Virus record (IMG/VR): IMGVR_UViG_3300042731_003675
Location: 1-49,593 of that record
Reading direction: 5' to 3' (one strand)
Source: a virus
DNA: 49,593 nt
The notes under the pieces were generated by a model that searched no databases, was not told the DNA's origin, and saw only the letters and a program-made list of their open reading frames with translations. Made by a program: the position numbers and the translations under genes. This document shows positions 46,027-49,593 of the stretch, in pieces; position 1 is the first letter of the stretch; each line of letters starts with the position of its first letter.

Positions 46027-48129
46027 CTAATTTACAATATGTCCATTTGTGTCATAAGTTCCTATCAATCCATTCGCATCGTAATTTCCAACCCGCCCTG
46101 ATGCCGCCGGTGAGACATTAGATACTGTAATTGTTTGTGATACTTCTATAGCCTCACCTAAAGCTACGGCTGCCGCCGGAATTGTCAAGGTTATTATTTC
46201 GTTGGCCGTTATTACATATGTCGCTGTCGCCGGAACTGTCCATGTAGTTTGGGTATCACTGTCCCTGTTACATGTTAAAGTGTCCTGAACGTCATTATTC
46301 CATCCATGAGTTTCAGAGCCATTAGAAACAAAGCCATTTCGCATGGCCGCCAAGTGTGTCGTGCATACATCGGCTTCCCATGTAGTATCATACACGGTTG
46401 CAACAATTGTTAGTGGATCGCTGTTATCATCAAGCCCGGAGACAATTTGATCTTCAGAAACATTGCTCCCACCAAGACCTGTGTACATTGTTCCTGTCGC
46501 TGAAGCTCCTGCTCCTATCAAAACGCTACCAATATCATACGAATCTGTTACCTGTTCTCCAGTAGTAAAATCCTGCGTGTCAGGGAGAGAGGTAAAATCT
46601 CCATCACTCAACAAGGTAGCATCAAATCCAGTATTTATACCAGCTCCTTTCAAGGCCCCGGAAACATCCCCTCTAGTGTCAGCAAATGTCAAGCCATTGC
46701 TACAGGGATTACCGCCCGGAAGTCCATCCCAATTGATAGGGCTTCCTTTTTCTTCGCCATATATTTTAGGGTCAGTAGTCACATAATTTGATTGGAAGTC
46801 ACTACCAACAGTGGGGCTTCCGCCCGTTGTCCAGAAGTGGTTGTGTGATATTGTCCAATAATTGGTTAGTGTGCCTATTCCTCCCCAATTAGCAGCATGA
46901 GTCCCGCCTATACGGTCATAAAGAATTGATGAATTATTATAAATAAATCCTTTTCCGGCAGCTACGACTTGCCAATCCTGTAAAACTAAATTTGTGTTGT
47001 TATCAATTAAAGTATTGTTGAATATTCTGATTTCACCCCACGCACTTAAATCATCAAAATCATTAAAAACAATACCTGTTACTCTGTTTATTACTGTATT
47101 TCCATATACCTGAAGGGTTGCTCCTGAATTGTCTCCTCCTCCACCCAGCCCCTCATCCGCGATATATATGCCATCAGGTGATACACCGGATACCGCATAC
47201 ATCTCAGATGTAGCCCAATCACTCATCATTACCAAATTAAATCTTATAATATGGTCTTGTCCATCTTGAGCGAAAGGATTAATGTAAATTCCTACTGATC
47301 CCGTATCACCAACGATATTATATTCAACGGTTGCACCATTCCCGTGGATACCCTCACCTGCTAAGTCATAAACAACATTGTAACTTATTGTATTTCCAAG
47401 AGCTGCTCTCTTATTTCCCCATACAGGTGCAACTGAAATACCATAAGCCCAATCAGAACCCGGGGTTTTATCATTCATATAAAGGTTGCCACCATGATGG
47501 ATAATATTTTTTGTAATAGTAGTGTTTCTAGTGCCATATGGATTACTAGCTTGCATACCAAAAAAACCAAAATAGCTTATCTCACATCCTTCAATAGTTA
47601 AATTATCTCCATAGCTGGTAGTGTTCCCGAATGAAATGCCAGAGCCATAAATATTTGTTATCTTGATATTTTTTATAGTACTGTTATCTGATGCTATAAG
47701 TAACATATTATTCCACATAAAGGGTCCTGTTGTTTCATTATGTTCTGGCACAGCACTAAAATCACTAACCATTCCATCGAATACGGGCTTATCACCTTCA
47801 CCGTAAGCATCTATGTTCACAGCAGGTGCATCTGTTGAAACCCATAAAGCAAAAACATATTTTTGAGCTACCTCTGCTGTGTCAAAATACCATGTATCTC
47901 CTCTTTTAAAATATAAATTAACAACATCAGGGGAACTATGGGCATCAAACTTATCTTGCGCGGTAGTTCCTGAGCTATACCCGTATTCGTCAGAGCTTAC
48001 ATATTTGCACGGAGAAACTTCCGAACACGTAGACCCGCCTCCGGAGGTGCTAAAATAATAACTGTATGTAGCCCCGTAAGAACTAGATGAAACCAAAAGT
48101 ATCAATATAAAAAGGATTTTTTTTATCAC
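46027..48129 (-). CDS. Exported parallel beta-helix protein, 700 residues
   Basis: A signal peptide (M-I-K-K-I-L-F-I-L-I-L-L-V-S-S-S-S-Y-G-A) is followed by a Cys-containing N-domain and a parallel beta helix. The helix shows in repeats such as G-I-S-F-G-N-T-T, N-L-T-I-E-G-C-E-I, I-T-K-N-I-I-H-H-G-G and Y-N-I-V-G-D-T. The final 150 residues are Thr/Ala-rich strands (W-T-V-P-A-T-A-T-Y-V-I-T). It resembles the protein at 297..1997 in architecture, so the two may be paralogues. It could be a glycan-binding fibre or a secreted depolymerase. It overlaps the next upstream gene by 1 nt. Confidence 0.75.
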   Translation of the reverse strand: MIKKILFILILLVSSSSYGATYSYYFSTSGGGSTCSEVSPCKYVSSDEYGYSSGTTAQDKFDAHSSPDVVNLYFKRGDTWYFDTAEVAQKYVFALWVSTDAPAVNIDAYGEGDKPVFDGMVSDFSAVPEHNETTGPFMWNNMLLIASDNSTIKNIKITNIYGSGISFGNTTSYGDNLTIEGCEISYFGFFGMQASNPYGTRNTTITKNIIHHGGNLYMNDKTPGSDWAYGISVAPVWGNKRAALGNTISYNVVYDLAGEGIHGNGATVEYNIVGDTGSVGIYINPFAQDGQDHIIRFNLVMMSDWATSEMYAVSGVSPDGIYIADEGLGGGGDNSGATLQVYGNTVINRVTGIVFNDFDDLSAWGEIRIFNNTLIDNNTNLVLQDWQVVAAGKGFIYNNSSILYDRIGGTHAANWGGIGTLTNYWTISHNHFWTTGGSPTVGSDFQSNYVTTDPKIYGEEKGSPINWDGLPGGNPCSNGLTFADTRGDVSGALKGAGINTGFDATLLSDGDFTSLPDTQDFTTGEQVTDSYDIGSVLIGAGASATGTMYTGLGGSNVSEDQIVSGLDDNSDPLTIVATVYDTTWEADVCTTHLAAMRNGFVSNGSETHGWNNDVQDTLTCNRDSDTQTTWTVPATATYVITANEIITLTIPAAAVALGEAIEVSQTITVSNVSPAASGRVGNYDANGLIGTYDTNGHIVN

Positions 48130-48929
48130 TAAAAACCTCCTCCCGCATCCTGATATTTTGCACCGTCATAAACCAGGTCATGACTTATAGCTGATGTTGA
48201 GTACAGACATCCAAAGGTCAAGTACTGTGCAGCATTATTTTCTCCGGTTATAGTATCTGTCCCTTGGAGAGACATTGCAGCATTGTAAACTTTCATAACG
48301 GTACTGCCTGCCTGGTCTAAGTCTAGCTCAATAAAATACCAAGCAGCAGTGGTTACAGTAGTCCCTTCGTCTTCGTCTGAGTCTCTCAACCTTATCGAGG
48401 CATTCCCTGTCCCTACATGTCTATGTGATATAAGGGCCTGATAAGAGGCTGTGGGATTGGTTGTGGAACTCACTGCTGCAATATAGACTTCTTGATAATC
48501 ATCGACATCAACAACATAGTACCAAAATCCCTCAGTACAATCAGAATCACCTGAAGGCAGAGGAAACTGTATAATATTATCCTCCTGGTTTGCGCCAGAA
48601 ATTGAGATAACAGCAGCATGCGTGCCTAAGCCTGGAGCCGCGCCATAGGTCGTGCTATATGTGTCAATTATTCCGTCATTGTCAGTTACGGTAGCATCGG
48701 TACAGCAATCATCGGCATCAGGACACTCAAATGATTCTTGATCCCCTGAAGCAAACGTGAGAGTGTTACAGCAGGATGGAGGAACTGCCAATCCACTTAC
48801 TCCAAACATATCGTCAGGATCATCAACACCAAAAGCTACGGCAGGATTTTCAACTTCAAATGCTCCTGTAGCCCATACATAATTAGGAGTTAAAAGGGCT
48901 AAAATTCCAAGTAATATATATTTTCTCAT
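48129..48929 (-). CDS. Exported lectin-like beta-rich protein
   Basis: The product is 266 residues: signal peptide (M-R-K-Y-I-L-L-G-I-L-A-L-L-T-P-N-Y-V-W-A), a linker with G-V-D-D-P-D-D-M-F-G-V, then a Cys-rich start of the domain (C-C-N-T-L and C-P-D-A-D-D-C-C). The main part, with E-G-F-W-Y-Y-V-V-D-V and W-Y-F-I-E-L-D-L-D, looks like a concanavalin/LamG-type jelly roll. A carbohydrate-binding role is therefore possible. Both flanks overlap their neighbours by 1 nt. Confidence 0.7.
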   Translation of the reverse strand: MRKYILLGILALLTPNYVWATGAFEVENPAVAFGVDDPDDMFGVSGLAVPPSCCNTLTFASGDQESFECPDADDCCTDATVTDNDGIIDTYSTTYGAAPGLGTHAAVISISGANQEDNIIQFPLPSGDSDCTEGFWYYVVDVDDYQEVYIAAVSSTTNPTASYQALISHRHVGTGNASIRLRDSDEDEGTTVTTAAWYFIELDLDQAGSTVMKVYNAAMSLQGTDTITGENNAAQYLTFGCLYSTSAISHDLVYDGAKYQDAGGGF

Positions 48930-49593
48930 TATGGAACCTCAACTGTATCAAGAACAGGTTTGAAATATATAGTATCTGCTGAAAGTGCTACTCCTAGAGG
49001 TTGAGATTGATCACCTGTAGTTGAAAGTGGCGTTTGAGTAAGCCCTGTTGTTGTACTTGGATCATCACTCAAATATATCTTCCCACCAATCGTCCAGTTC
49101 CAATCTGTTTCACAAATCTGCCCTTCAAGCAAACAATTTATTGCTCCTGTTCCAGATGCTAAAGCAAGACAAAATGCCGGAGCTGCTCCAGAACTTGCAA
49201 CATCACCATCGGCTTCAATTAATTCTCCATCAGTATCTATGTGATATGCCTGACCAAATGAAGTATTTGATTGCCCTGAATCAACTGTCATGGGCATTAT
49301 ATTGCCAGCATAATCACCATCATTAGTTAAAACTGACCCAAAACTTCTATATTTAATGCCAAAGTTCTGCCTTGTATTGCTTTGTACCCATCTATCAGGT
49401 GTATCATAAGTCGCATAACCTACAGAAGTATAATCAAACTGTATTTGTTCACCATCTAAGACTTTCACAGTTCCTATAGTTTGCTGTTGAGCTGCGATCG
49501 TTGTAAACGTTGCCCAATCGGTTGCTGAATTATCAGCAGAAATCACAATCTTGAGATGAGGTGGCCTTGATTCAAATCCTGCATTTTCTTGTA
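48929..49593 (-). CDS. Exported virion-block protein, C-terminal part (joins 286..1)
   Basis: The frame is open up to the last base and begins Q-E-N-A-G-F-E-S-R-P-P-H-L-K-I-V-I-S-A-D-N; a GTG inside it is not the real start. The body is strand-rich, with G-Y-A-T-Y-D-T-P-D-R-W-V-Q and C-L-L-E-G-Q-I-C-E-T-D-W-N-W. It contains a G-K-I-Y-L-S-D segment of the kind found in fibre-like and decoration proteins, ending D-T-V-E-V-P. It joins in frame with the signal-peptide fragment at 1..286 across the circle, giving 316 residues. Confidence 0.88.
   Translation of the reverse strand, partial: QENAGFESRPPHLKIVISADNSATDWATFTTIAAQQQTIGTVKVLDGEQIQFDYTSVGYATYDTPDRWVQSNTRQNFGIKYRSFGSVLTNDGDYAGNIMPMTVDSGQSNTSFGQAYHIDTDGELIEADGDVASSGAAPAFCLALASGTGAINCLLEGQICETDWNWTIGGKIYLSDDPSTTTGLTQTPLSTTGDQSQPLGVALSADTIYFKPVLDTVEVP

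Noticed and set aside
1-49593. CRISPR array, toxin-antitoxin pair, integrase or attachment site
   Set aside because: No regularly spaced repeats, no recognisable toxin or antitoxin pair, and no recombinase were found, so lysogeny genes are not claimed.

Overview
The window is almost certainly one complete, circularly closed genome of 49,593 bp from an AT-rich tailed phage. The protein fragment reading off the left edge (minus strand, 286..1) continues in frame into the fragment entering from the right edge (49593..48929). Together they make one 951-nt, 316-residue gene. The virion genes match a short-tailed (podovirus-like) phage: a head-tail connector portal, a BPP-1-like capsid and cement pair, T7-like tail tubular proteins A and B, and internal virion proteins. 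Sec signal peptides, lipoproteins and strong Shine-Dalgarno sites suggest a Gram-negative host. I see no integrase, CI-type repressor, DNA or RNA polymerase, primase or helicase, so the phage looks virulent and dependent on host replication enzymes.

Layout. (1) 25198 down to 1, then across the junction from 49593 to about 43934, is one long minus-strand late block: terminase, portal, capsid, tail, internal proteins, tailspike and exported beta-rich proteins, then lysis genes. (2) 25586..28000 (plus) holds ten small genes behind a TTGACA promoter, ending in a terminator shared with the converging strand. (3) 28071..35407 (minus) is an early block of small zinc-ribbon, HNH and GIY-YIG proteins, a Lar-like protein, a deoxyribosyltransferase-like enzyme and two overlapping replication genes. 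(4) 35609..43885 (plus) holds small genes, a tRNA-Glu, an SSB-like protein and an approximately 700-nt highly structured RNA locus.

The best candidates for undescribed biology are RNAs. The first is a large ornate RNA at 36140..36845 that contains a tRNA-Leu-like domain and directly precedes tRNA-Glu. The second is a 94-nt sRNA at 32967..33060 with a perfect-consensus promoter and an anti-Shine-Dalgarno tail. The third is a structured leader of about 280 nt in front of the endolysin, where the ribosome-binding site can be sequestered. Four promoters share the 10-mer CTTGCAATTT and probably form one regulated class.

Among proteins, seven exported beta-rich products sit in the virion block, an unusual place for Sec signal peptides. 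A PAPS-type sulfotransferase lies between capsid and portal genes. A 34-residue, strongly cationic peptide sits in the lysis cassette. All functional statements come from reading motifs and gene order by eye; no database search was run.
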